Assembly: GCF_001053095.1 (NCBI RefSeq)
Contig: NZ_CGBP01000019.1
Coordinates: 27,821-91,820, forward strand
DNA: 64,000 nucleotides
Direction: 5' to 3'
From: Yersinia similis
GTDB taxonomy: Bacteria > Pseudomonadota > Gammaproteobacteria > Enterobacterales > Enterobacteriaceae
Made by a program: the position numbers and the translations under genes
Notes under the pieces: model-generated
The model's database searches: none
What the model was told of the DNA's origin: nothing
What the model saw: the letters and a program-made list of their open reading frames with translations, nothing else
In this document: piece by piece, positions 8,604 to 18,111 of the stretch
Position numbering within the stretch: position 1 is the stretch's first letter
How the letters are laid out: the number at the start of each line of letters is the position of its first letter

Positions 8604-9350
8604 TCACCAATACTGCTCGCTGGTCATATGCCCTGGTTTACGGCGCAGATGTTTACGCATTTCGCGCTGTTCTTTCAGTAATTGCTGGGTATCACGTACC
8701 ATTTGTGGGTTACCACACAACATGACATGGCTATCTTTTGCATCAATTTTTAGGCCAACTGCCGCTTCCAAAGCACCATTTGCAATCAGTGCTGGTACCC
8801 GCCCAGTTAAGGAGCCGGGTGATTCTTCGCGGCTCACGACGGTCTGGATACGCAGCTTGCCGTCATAGCGTTGCTCAAGCTGTTGCATCAGAGGCAAATA
8901 GCTGAGGTCGTGGGCAAAGCGTGCGGCATGTACCAGTACCAAATGTTTGAAACGATCCAAATCTTGCCCTTCCTGTAAAATCGACAAATAAGGGCCAATG
9001 GCGGTACCAGTTGCCAGCATCCACAAGGTATCGCAGTCGGGAATTTCTTCCAGTACGAAAAAACCTGCGGCTTGCTTGGTGATCATCACTTCCCCTCCCA
9101 CTGGTAGTTGATCCAGGCGTGGGCTGAGTTTTCCTTCCGGTACCGTGACCAGATAAAACTCCAGATTATGGTCACTCGGTGCATTCACGTAAGAGTAGGC
9201 ACGCTGTACACGCTCACCATTAATATCCAACGCCAGTTTGGCAAACTGACCGGCGGTAAACGGATCCACGGGTGCATTGACCTGGATACTAAACAGCGCG
9301 TCAGTCCAGTGCTTGATGTGAGTAATTTTGCCACTAACCCATTCAGCCAT
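8604..9350 (-). CDS. fpr: Ferredoxin/flavodoxin-NADP+ reductase
   Basis: The 248-residue flavoprotein transfers electrons between NADPH and flavodoxin or ferredoxin, feeding radical and biosynthetic enzymes and the SoxRS oxidative response. Visible elements: the FAD-binding RAYSYVNAPS, the TKQAAGFFVL loop, the NADP-binding LATGTAIGPYLSIL and VMLCGNPQMV, and the C-terminal aromatic EQYW that stacks on the flavin. It lies between yiiR and glpX as in E. coli and is probably transcribed on its own. Length is typical. Confidence 0.96.
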   Translation of the reverse strand: MAEWVSGKITHIKHWTDALFSIQVNAPVDPFTAGQFAKLALDINGERVQRAYSYVNAPSDHNLEFYLVTVPEGKLSPRLDQLPVGGEVMITKQAAGFFVLEEIPDCDTLWMLATGTAIGPYLSILQEGQDLDRFKHLVLVHAARFAHDLSYLPLMQQLEQRYDGKLRIQTVVSREESPGSLTGRVPALIANGALEAAVGLKIDAKDSHVMLCGNPQMVRDTQQLLKEQREMRKHLRRKPGHMTSEQYW

Positions 9351-9485
9351 AATTATGGTTCCCGTTATTTACATACTTGTTTTATGTACATGCTTGTTTG
9401 AAGTTATATCCGAATCATCTAACTGATGTAAACTTTACGGCGCTTTTACGAGCGCCGTGCAGGATAAAAATGATTGCTAGCCGGT

Positions 9486-10496
9486 TTATAGTAAGAATTC
9501 GTGCAATGCCGGGTCTTTGCGATCCAGGAAATGGGTCGAGCGAATGCGGCGGATAGTACGTGATTTACCCCGGATCAGCAGTGTTTCAGTGGTCGCCATA
9601 TTCCCTTTGCGATAGATACCTTCTAGCAGGTCACCTTTAGTAATGCCAGTGGCAGAGAAGATGACATTATCATTACGGGCCATATCACCGAGTTGCAGCA
9701 CGTTTCCAGCTTCAATACCCATTGATTTACAACGTAATAGCTCTTGCTCACCGATACGGCGGTTATCTTCGCTATCGCCCTTCACTTGATGGCGCGGTAA
9801 CAAGCGGCCTTGCATATCGCCATCTAGCGCGCGGATCACCGCAGCAGAAATCACCCCTTCAGGTGCGCCGCCAATGCAGTACATCACGTCCACTTCGCTT
9901 TCTGGCATGCAAGTCAAAATTGACGCAGCAACGTCACCGTCTGGAATAGCAAACACTTTTACACCCAGTTGCTGCATTTCAGCGATGATGCCGTCATGGC
10001 GCGGTTTAGCTAAGGTGATAACGGTCAAATCAGCCAGCGGTTTATTGAGTGCGGTGGCGATATTGCACAGGTTCTGCTCCAAAGGTAGATTAAGGTTGAT
10101 AGCCCCCTTTGCTGCCGGACCAACCACCAGTTTTTCCATATACATATCAGGTGCATGTAAGAATGTGCCTTGGTCTCCGACAGCCAGTACTGCCAGCGCA
10201 TTGGCTTGGCCCATAGCCGTCATTCGGGTCCCTTCAATCGGGTCAACCGCGATATCTACCGCATCACCCTGGCCAGTACCGACATGCTCGCCAATAAACA
10301 GCATCGGGGCTTCGTCGATCTCGCCTTCACCAATAACAATCCGCCCATCAATATTGACTTGATTGAGCATAATGCGCATTGCCTGCACCGCAGCACCGTC
10401 GGCCGCATTTTTATCGCCCCGACCCAGCCACTTATAACCTGCCAATGCGGCAGCTTCAGTCACTCGGGAAAACTCGATGGCTAATTCACGTTTCAT
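9486..10496 (-). CDS. glpX: GlpX, class II fructose-1,6-bisphosphatase
   Basis: The 336-residue phosphatase of gluconeogenesis. Metal- and substrate-binding motifs are visible: IGEGEIDEAPMLF near residue 55 and AVDPIEGTRMTA near residue 83. The start is placed at MKRELAIEFSRVTEAAALAG (complement of 10494-10496); the open frame runs 36 codons further upstream through unrelated sequence. In E. coli glpX is the last gene of glpFKX. Here 237 bases separate it from glpK, with a terminator and a repeat fragment in between, so it may rely partly on its own promoter. Confidence 0.96.
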   Translation of the reverse strand: MKRELAIEFSRVTEAAALAGYKWLGRGDKNAADGAAVQAMRIMLNQVNIDGRIVIGEGEIDEAPMLFIGEHVGTGQGDAVDIAVDPIEGTRMTAMGQANALAVLAVGDQGTFLHAPDMYMEKLVVGPAAKGAINLNLPLEQNLCNIATALNKPLADLTVITLAKPRHDGIIAEMQQLGVKVFAIPDGDVAASILTCMPESEVDVMYCIGGAPEGVISAAVIRALDGDMQGRLLPRHQVKGDSEDNRRIGEQELLRCKSMGIEAGNVLQLGDMARNDNVIFSATGITKGDLLEGIYRKGNMATTETLLIRGKSRTIRRIRSTHFLDRKDPALHEFLL

Positions 10497-10554
10497 GGTT
10501 AGACCTGTTGATTGCGGAATAGAAGAACTGAATATAGGTAAGAATTCTATCACC

Positions 10555-10612
10555 TTTCTAACTTGAAGCCGCAAGGGTGTTAGCTGTGCTCGTTTTACCC
10601 GCATGACTGTCG
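10555..10612 (-). repeat. ERIC-like repeat fragment upstream of glpX
   Basis: ACTTGAAGCCGCAAGG and TGTTAGCTGTGCTC match one end of the longer ERIC-like copies at 27600, 39890 and 48056. Only this end is present. Confidence 0.45.
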
Positions 10613-10634
10613 GTCATATTTCTTCACAACTAAA

Positions 10635-10663
10635 AACGCGCCATCGGGGGACGATGGCGCGTT
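10635..10663 (-). terminator. Hairpin terminator downstream of glpK
   Basis: A perfect 12-bp stem (AACGCGCCATCG / CGATGGCGCGTT) is followed on the minus strand by TTTTTAG. It sits between the glpK stop and glpX and should end or attenuate glpFK transcription. Confidence 0.75.
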
Positions 10664-10733
10664 GGGTGGTTTAAACAGGCTCAGTTTAAAACCGGTTCTG
10701 TTTAAAACAGACTGGCTAAAACCGGCGGGCTAT

Positions 10734-12352
<1,619 letters not shown>

Positions 12353-12433
12353 AAAACGGTTTATAACCCATTTGTTGTGCGTTTGCTGCCTATATGCGAC
12401 TCCAATGACTTGTGTATATTTTAGTATCTATTT

Positions 12434-13282
12434 TTATGCTTTACGTTCTGTGGCTATCGTTGTGGATTCTTCATCCTCAGGGGTACACACATCACAGGGT
12501 AGGTGGCGGCCAATCAAGGCCCGATAACCAAATGCACCCAACAAAGCACCTACGATAGGCCCGAAGATCGGCACCAGGAAATAAGGAATATCGCGTCCAC
12601 CAGTGAAGGCAATGTCACCCCAGCCTGCCAGATAAGAGAATGCTTTTGGACCAAGATCACGTGCTGGGTTCAATGCGAACCCGGTCAGTGGCCCCATTGA
12701 AGCACCAATAACTGCGATCAGAATACCGATCAGTAGGGGGGCCAGCGGGCCGCGTGGAATGCCGTTACCATCATCAGTCAGTGCCAGAATCAGACACATC
12801 AGAATGGCGGTAATGACTGTTTCAACCAAGAAAGCTTGAACGACAGAAATATGTGGATTTGGGTAAGTAGAGAAGATACCCGCCAGTTGGAGGCTCTCGG
12901 TGCTGCCACGCACCATCTGGTGAGTTTGTTCAAAATCGACGAACAGGTTGTAATACAGGCCGTATACTAACGCCGCGGCACAAAATGCGCCGGCAACCTG
13001 TGCCACGATGTAAGGCAGAACTTTACGGCGATCGAAACAGGCAAATAGCCACAATGCGATGGTGACGGCCGGATTAAGATGCGCGCCTGAAATGGCTGCC
13101 GTCAAATAAATGGCCATAGCAACACCCAGGCCCCAAATGATACTGATTTCCCACTGCCCAAAACTGGCCCCTGCCAACTTCAAAGCAGCAACACAACCTA
13201 CACCAAAAAATATCAATAGCCCAGTACCGAGAAACTCCGCAATACATTGGCCTTTTAAGGTAGAACTAGCGGTTTGGCTCAT
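12434..13282 (-). CDS. glpF: GlpF, glycerol facilitator (aquaglyceroporin)
   Basis: The 282-residue channel of the MIP family has six membrane segments and both pore-forming NPA boxes: GAHLNPAVTIALW near residue 68 and GFALNPARDLGPK near residue 203, the second with the selectivity-filter Arg and Asp of glycerol channels. It lets glycerol diffuse in, to be trapped by GlpK. It is first gene of the glp transcription unit. The upstream region has GlpR-like half-sites (for example ATGAGCGTTTTCGCGTAAT at 13420-13438), which I could not confirm. Confidence 0.97.
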   Translation of the reverse strand: MSQTASSTLKGQCIAEFLGTGLLIFFGVGCVAALKLAGASFGQWEISIIWGLGVAMAIYLTAAISGAHLNPAVTIALWLFACFDRRKVLPYIVAQVAGAFCAAALVYGLYYNLFVDFEQTHQMVRGSTESLQLAGIFSTYPNPHISVVQAFLVETVITAILMCLILALTDDGNGIPRGPLAPLLIGILIAVIGASMGPLTGFALNPARDLGPKAFSYLAGWGDIAFTGGRDIPYFLVPIFGPIVGALLGAFGYRALIGRHLPCDVCTPEDEESTTIATERKA

Positions 13283-13648
13283 AATAATGTCCTACAGACA
13301 GAGATTTATAGGGTATTTCTTGTTTTTGCCCTTCGAGCAGTGAAGGGGGTAATGTGAATTTATCGTTAACGAGCGAAAACGAGAAGTAGCGAAATCAAAA
13401 TATGTGTTATTCGTCATGAAATGAGCGTTTTCGCGTAATTTTAGAGCGTTAAGGGACTTTGAAAGTGTGATCGGACCAGTGGTTTTTTATGGAAATGTTA
13501 AAAACGTGTATCGTGCTAAAGGGGCGCTCGTAGATATTTTTCAGTCTTTGCTGATAGTCACATGCAGGAAATTGCTACAGAGTGTGGTTTGCACCGGTAT
13601 GGAGCTAGACAGGGCGGGATTGGCTACATACAATCGGTTTCATAGGGT

Positions 13649-13744
13649 ACCGTTTTTACAGGGCACTGTTTTTACCGAGCACTGTTTTTATAAAGAACCA
13701 TTTTTATAACGTATTGTTTTTATCAAGTTATCGTTTTCATCAAG
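13649..13744. repeat. 16-bp degenerate tandem repeat, six units
   Basis: Units begin at 13649, 13665, 13681, 13697, 13713 and 13729, each of the form AnYnTTTTTAnnnnnn (ACTGTTTTTACCGAGC is the clearest). It lies in the 658-base gap between divergent glpF and zapB. The rest of that gap holds the glpF control region; no further gene is convincing. Confidence 0.85.
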
Positions 13745-13940
13745 CAGTATCACCTTTGTAAAGGTGCGTATTAGGACACCGCGCTTATCATCGTTGTTCG
13801 ATGAGTAGTTGTTAGATGAGTGTATAGCGCAGTAAGTATTCGCAGCAGTTTCATCCGCCAGTGGTTACGATGAGTTTTTGGCAAGTAATGATGACTGCGC
13901 CCAAGAGATGTACGCCTTGCTACCATAAGAGGACCAAAGA

Positions 13941-14180
13941 ATGTCATTTGAAGTATTTGAGAAATTGGAAGTTAAAGTTCAGCAGGCGATTGATACCATC
14001 ACGTTATTGCAGATGGAAATTGAAGAGCTGAAAGAAAAAAATAACACACTGACCCAGGAAGTTCAGGATGCTGCTGGTAGCCGTGAGGCATTAGTGCGCG
14101 AAAATGAGCAACTGAAACAAGAACAACATGTCTGGCAGGATCGTTTGCGAGCGCTGTTGGGTAAGATGGAAGAAGTCTAA
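13941..14180 (+). CDS. zapB: ZapB, FtsZ-ring/Ter-region coiled-coil protein
   Basis: This 79-residue protein is almost wholly coiled coil, with heptads throughout ([20 protein letters not shown], then [10 protein letters not shown]). It matches ZapB, which polymerises, binds ZapA at the division ring and links it to MatP on the chromosome terminus. An AAGAGGACCAAAG ribosome region precedes the ATG. It follows glpF divergently as in E. coli, but its usual right neighbour rraA is 7.4 kb away here because of the accessory block. Confidence 0.95.
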   Translation: MSFEVFEKLEVKVQQAIDTITLLQMEIEELKEKNNTLTQEVQDAAGSREALVRENEQLKQEQHVWQDRLRALLGKMEEV

Positions 14181-14276
14181 GTTCCGATTGACTTCCGTTG
14201 CCACTAGAAATCGCTAGCGCGCTTTTGGCAAGGTTGTTTGTTGAACTTGATGGGTTGCTGAGCATAGCGAGGCTAG

Positions 14277-14316
14277 CCTTAAGTCTGCGGAAATAACCTT
14301 AAGTCAGCGGAAATAA
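14277..14316. repeat. 20-bp tandem duplication behind zapB
   Basis: CCTTAAGTCTGCGGAAATAA at 14277-14296 is repeated at 14297-14316 with one change (T to A). Confidence 0.9.
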
Positions 14317-14322
14317 AGTAAA

Positions 14323-14342
14323 GGGCGATATCAGTATCGCCC
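14323..14342 (+). terminator. zapB terminator hairpin, first copy (lacking its T-run)
   Basis: The stem-loop GGGCGATATCAGTATCGCCC is followed at once by the YPAL repeat instead of a T-run. The complete terminator, with TTTTCTG, is the second copy at 15834-15856. Confidence 0.75.
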
Positions 14343-14470
14343 AGACTGCTGACAAACCCCGATGACTTGATCTTGAACGGTGAGGATAGGCAGAGGAGTA
14401 AAGAGTCCGCGCCAAGGATGGCGCGGCTCGAGCCTACATGGATGTATTTACGGCGTCTTTACGATCTGCC
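14342..14470 (+). repeat. YPAL-type palindromic repeat, left part (split by an IS)
   Basis: It begins CAGACTGCTGACAAACCCCG and ends ...TCTTTACGATCTGCC. It is about 90% like the uninterrupted copy at 54822-55000, including the internal hairpin GCGCCAAGGATGGCGC. The right part resumes at 15798. Confidence 0.85.
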
Positions 14471-14512
14471 TGAACCGCCCCGGTTTTCTTGGAGAGTTTT
14501 AAGTCCGGGAAC

Positions 14513-15406
14513 TCAGGCCGCCAGATCCTTGTTCACCAGGGAAGCATAGTACGCTTGCTCTGCTTCAACCGGAGGCACATAGCCGATGCGCTCCAGTAAT
14601 CGGCGGTTGTTGAACCAGTCTACCCAGTCCAGGGTGGCCAACTCCACATCCTGCCTGTTCTTCCAGCTTTGACGGTGGATCACCTCTGCTTTGTATAACC
14701 CGTTGATACTTTCTGCCAACGCGTTATCGTACGAGTCGCCTACGCTACCCACTGATGCCATTACCTCCGCATCTTTCAGCCGTTGCGTGTAGGCTAGTGA
14801 CACATACTGAGATCCGCGATCACTATGATGGATGACGCCGCTGCCCGGTCTTCTGGCCCACAGCGCTTGTTCCAGTGCATCCAGAACCAGCGAGGTTTCC
14901 ATTGTTGATGACACCCGCCACCCCACAATAACGCCCGCGAACACATCAATAATGAACGCGACATAAGCGAAGCCCTGCCAGGTGCTGGCATAGGTAAAAT
15001 CGGCCACCCACAGCTGGTTTGGCCGCTCTGCAACGAACTGACGGTTCACCAGAACGTCTGTTGTGCACCGCACTTTGCCGCTACGGGTTGTTTTCACGCC
15101 TTTTCCACGGGTAACCCCTTCTAAGCCTAACGTTTTCATGAGACGTTCTACGGTGCACCTTGCCACCTTGATACTCTCTCGTGTTAACTGGCGCCAGACC
15201 TTCCGCACGCCGTAGACCTGCTTGTTCTCCTCGTAAACACGCTGTATTTCTACACAGAGCTCATTGTCCCGTTTATCACGATCACATCGCGTTTCTGGAT
15301 GTTTGCTTCGCTGCTTGTGCCAGTAAAATGTCGACGGGGCGATAGCCAACTCCTGGCATACCGACTCTACCCCGTGCTGGTTACTCAGGCTGTCTATTAA
15401 CGGCAT
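14513..15406 (-). CDS. IS3-family transposase OrfB (DDE catalytic part)
   Basis: The 297-residue integrase-type transposase begins with the HTH-like SFYWHKQRSKHPETRCD region and carries the DDE triad: VADFTYAST, HHSDRGSQYVS, and SVGDSYDNALAESINGLYKAE, with the DD-35-E spacing expected for the family. Its ATG overlaps the OrfA stop (TAATG). It could therefore be made by coupled translation as well as by the frameshifted fusion that IS3 elements use. The frame is intact. Confidence 0.93.
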   Translation of the reverse strand: MPLIDSLSNQHGVESVCQELAIAPSTFYWHKQRSKHPETRCDRDKRDNELCVEIQRVYEENKQVYGVRKVWRQLTRESIKVARCTVERLMKTLGLEGVTRGKGVKTTRSGKVRCTTDVLVNRQFVAERPNQLWVADFTYASTWQGFAYVAFIIDVFAGVIVGWRVSSTMETSLVLDALEQALWARRPGSGVIHHSDRGSQYVSLAYTQRLKDAEVMASVGSVGDSYDNALAESINGLYKAEVIHRQSWKNRQDVELATLDWVDWFNNRRLLERIGYVPPVEAEQAYYASLVNKDLAA

Positions 15407-15744
15407 TATCTTTTCCAGTAGCGGTCGAGCTCCGCCTGCGCAAAATAGGCTGACGCCTGACGCAGAATATCGTTGCTGCGTCGCAATTCCCTGTTCTCAC
15501 GTTCCAACTCTTTCAATCGTTGGCGTTCAGGGGTTGTCAGGCTGTTCTCACTGACTTTGGAGCCGGAGTCACGTTCATGCTGACGGACCCAGGCCTTTAG
15601 TGTGTCGGGATTACACCCAATTTTAGGGGCGATGGAGTTGAAAGCTGCGTGTTCAGATTTATATTGGCCACGCTGCTCCAGAAGCATTCTTACTGCGCGC
15701 TCACGCAGTTCGGCTGGATAACGGTTTGCTGATTTTGATGTCAT
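15406..15744 (-). CDS. IS3-family transposase OrfA (DNA-binding part)
   Basis: The 112-residue protein has an N-terminal helix-turn-helix ([20 protein letters not shown], then [16 protein letters not shown]) followed by a leucine-rich coiled coil ([21 protein letters not shown]), the usual OrfA layout. It binds the IS ends and regulates OrfB. Confidence 0.92.
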   Translation of the reverse strand: MTSKSANRYPAELRERAVRMLLEQRGQYKSEHAAFNSIAPKIGCNPDTLKAWVRQHERDSGSKVSENSLTTPERQRLKELERENRELRRSNDILRQASAYFAQAELDRYWKR

Positions 15745-15797
15745 CTTGGATCTCCTTTCACTAAGAGTTTAGTCTCCAAGATTCCCGGGGCGGTTCA

Positions 15798-15831
15798 GTT
15801 CTCTCCGTCGCGGGCACTTTGTCAATAACCT
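15798..15831 (+). repeat. YPAL-type repeat, right part after the IS
   Basis: GTTCTCTCCGTCGCGGGCAC followed by TTTGTCAATAACCT is identical to the right end of the intact copy at 54966-55000. It is the continuation of the element broken at 14470. Confidence 0.85.
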
Positions 15832-15833
15832 CA

Positions 15834-15856
15834 GGCGATATCAGTATCGCCCTTTT
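15834..15856 (+). terminator. zapB terminator, second copy with T-run
   Basis: GGCGATATCAGTATCGCCC plus TTTT repeats the 14323-14342 hairpin. Together the two copies look like a target-site duplication made by the YPAL insertion. Confidence 0.75.
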
Positions 15857-15968
15857 CTGTGGTGCGCCGGTGCTTGTGGAGCTGGGGGCAATCTTTTCCT
15901 ATTCGTGTCCCACTCAGTCGTGCAACGCTGAAAATCCCGTCACGCCTAAATAATTCCTCTGCTTGTTA

Positions 15969-15998
15969 TCTCCGTCGCGGACACTTTATCAATAACCT
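15969..15998 (+). repeat. YPAL right-end fragment at the edge of the microcin locus
   Basis: TCTCCGTCGCGGACACTTTA and TCAATAACCT repeat the last 30 bases of the YPAL with two changes. It lies 11 bases from the stop of the microcin transporter gene. No other YPAL part is nearby. Confidence 0.7.
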
Positions 15999-16008
15999 CA
16001 CGGTACGT

Positions 16009-18111
16009 TTATTTTTCCAGATTAATAATACGTTGAGCACTGGCTATCGTTGAAGGACGATGGGCGATAAAAATACGGGTGATCTTCAGTGAAGCTATCG
16101 CATTATTGATATGTGCTTCGTTTGCTAAGTCCAGATGACTTGTTGCCTCGTCCAGAAACAGTAAACTAGGTTGACGATACAACGCTCTGGCAATTAATAA
16201 ACGTTGCTTCTGCCCGCCCGATAAACTGCCCCCGAGCTCACTAATCAACGTTTCATAACCCATCGGCATATGCATAATTTCTTTATGTATATTGCAATGA
16301 TTAGCACAGGAAAGAATACGCTGCTCATCTTTGTTGACATCAAAGCTGGCAATGTTATCAGCGATAGAACCCGCGAACAGCTTGTCATCCTGGAGCACGC
16401 AGGCAATGCAATCACGATAATTATTCAGGCCGACCATTGTTATATCCAGCCCATCAATCAGAATATGCCCCTGTGAAGGTGTCAACAGCCCTGCTATCAC
16501 TTTCATCAACGTGGTTTTTCCTATGCCCGATGGGCCAGTAATGGCCACACTCTCTCCCGCTTCAACGTGAATGTTCAAATCTGAAAAAATAGGTTTTGAC
16601 AGATTGTCATATTGAAAAGCAATGTTTCGGGCCTCAAAGACCGCAGGTTGATTGGGTGAAAGTAGTTGTCTGGGGGCCTGTTCTTTTTCGGTTTCGGTGA
16701 AAACGATGTCGGCAATACGCTCACTGTGCAAAGCAAGCATACGGAGTTGCAGCACCATATTAATTAGGTTGGTTGCACGATCAGAAAATTGTCCCCGATA
16801 AGCATTAAAGGCAACAAACATACCTAATGTCATTTGCCCATCAATCACCATTGACGCGCCTAGCCATAGGATGACAACTTGATCGATGGTGCCGATCAGT
16901 GTGTTTACGCCGCCAAAAAACATGTCTAACTTAGTCAGTCGAATATTGGCATTGGTTGTGTCTATGTTTAGATTGAGCCAAAATTGTGAGCGCGTTGATG
17001 CCAGCCCCAGGGCCTTAAGCGTACTGATGCCATAAAGTGTTTCCATAAAATGAGAGCTAGCTTTGGCATTTTTTACGATTTGCTCTTCGGAAGCCTGGCG
17101 GTATTGATTATAAGTGGCGAGGCGCAGGATCATGTACATTGCGGTAAAACCAAGTACCACCCAAACCAGCCAGCCACCATACAAAAACATCATGATAAAC
17201 ACGCCAATAGACATTAGACCGTCAATGATGCCGTTGACCACATTGTTGGTTAATGTTGAACGTATGATATCTAGGGAGCCGAACCGTGACTGAATATCAC
17301 CCAGTTTACGTTTTTCAAAATAGGCTAAAGGTAATTTGAGTAGATGGTCAAATAAACCCGCCTTCCATTGCACATCAACTAAAGACCCCATGACCAGCGA
17401 TGTCCAAGATCGCAACATACTTAAAAACGTGCGGAATAGAATAAAGAAAAGCAGGCCGATACAAATCAATGCCAATAGGTCATGGTCCTCGGCAATGATC
17501 ACATGGTCCATTACCAACTGAGTTCCTACCGGTAGCAGTAGGTTAATGGCCTCGACCATTAACGATAAGCAAAATATTTTTGTCAGAAAGCCAGGTAAAC
17601 CACTGATATTACGCATCAGTGATAATAGGCTCAAACGGGTACGGCTTTTTTGGCGGGTAAATTCACTGTCAGGCCATAATTCCAGTGCGACACCGGTAAA
17701 ATGCTGTGACATCTCACTTAGACTGACGGTACGCCGGCCAAATGCCGGGTCGTGAATAATAAACCGGGTGCCCTTCACTGCAACAAGGACAACAAAATGG
17801 CTCATATCCCAATGCAATATACAGGGCGTTTTTAATTGGCGTAACTCATCTAAATCCAGTGATAAAGCGCGGGTTTTAAACTTAAGTTGTGCTGATATAT
17901 TTATTAACAGAGCTAATGTTGCGCCATGAGAAGAAATACCAAAACGTTGGCGTAAATTAAATAAGTCTATATCCATCCCATGGTAGCGGCATGCCATTAC
18001 CAGACAGGCAAGTCCACATTCTGCTGATTCGGTTTGAAGCACCTGTGGGACTTTACGACGAAAGCTAAAATTCAGGCGATTTTTTATCTCGTTAAAATGC
18101 GTATCATTCAT
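16009..18111 (-). CDS. Microcin exporter: C39-peptidase ABC transporter (CvaB/MchF type)
   Basis: The 700-residue protein has three parts. Residues 20-140 form a C39 peptidase with catalytic Cys32 (ESAECGLACL), His105 (WDMSHFVVL) and Asp121 (IIHDPAFG), the positions known in CvaB. Residues 160-440 hold the membrane segments. The C-terminal ATPase has Walker A GPSGIGKTTLMK, signature LSGGQKQRLLIARAL and Walker B LLFLDEATSHLD. It should cleave a double-glycine-type leader and pump the peptide through TolC, with the HlyD-like partner whose stop overlaps its start by eight bases. The substrate is probably the small gene at 19609. Confidence 0.93.
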   Translation of the reverse strand: MNDTHFNEIKNRLNFSFRRKVPQVLQTESAECGLACLVMACRYHGMDIDLFNLRQRFGISSHGATLALLINISAQLKFKTRALSLDLDELRQLKTPCILHWDMSHFVVLVAVKGTRFIIHDPAFGRRTVSLSEMSQHFTGVALELWPDSEFTRQKSRTRLSLLSLMRNISGLPGFLTKIFCLSLMVEAINLLLPVGTQLVMDHVIIAEDHDLLALICIGLLFFILFRTFLSMLRSWTSLVMGSLVDVQWKAGLFDHLLKLPLAYFEKRKLGDIQSRFGSLDIIRSTLTNNVVNGIIDGLMSIGVFIMMFLYGGWLVWVVLGFTAMYMILRLATYNQYRQASEEQIVKNAKASSHFMETLYGISTLKALGLASTRSQFWLNLNIDTTNANIRLTKLDMFFGGVNTLIGTIDQVVILWLGASMVIDGQMTLGMFVAFNAYRGQFSDRATNLINMVLQLRMLALHSERIADIVFTETEKEQAPRQLLSPNQPAVFEARNIAFQYDNLSKPIFSDLNIHVEAGESVAITGPSGIGKTTLMKVIAGLLTPSQGHILIDGLDITMVGLNNYRDCIACVLQDDKLFAGSIADNIASFDVNKDEQRILSCANHCNIHKEIMHMPMGYETLISELGGSLSGGQKQRLLIARALYRQPSLLFLDEATSHLDLANEAHINNAIASLKITRIFIAHRPSTIASAQRIINLEK

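Larger units (their letters stand above)
14471..15797 (-). mobile_element. IS3-family insertion sequence, 1327 bp
   Basis: The terminal inverted repeats are TGAACCGCCCCGG-n3-TCTTGGAGA at both ends (left 14471-14495, right 15773-15797, differing at three central bases). Two overlapping minus-strand ORFs encode the OrfA and OrfB of an IS3-type transposase. It sits inside the YPAL repeat: comparison with the copy at 54822 gives the empty site GATCTGCCTGTTCTCTCC, and no target duplication is visible. The IRs resemble those I associate with IS1397-type elements that insert in palindromic repeats; that link is from memory. Confidence 0.93.

Noticed and set aside
13467..13709. 80-codon frame between glpF and zapB
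   Set aside because: Its second half is the 16-bp tandem repeat, and there is no ribosome site or recognisable domain.
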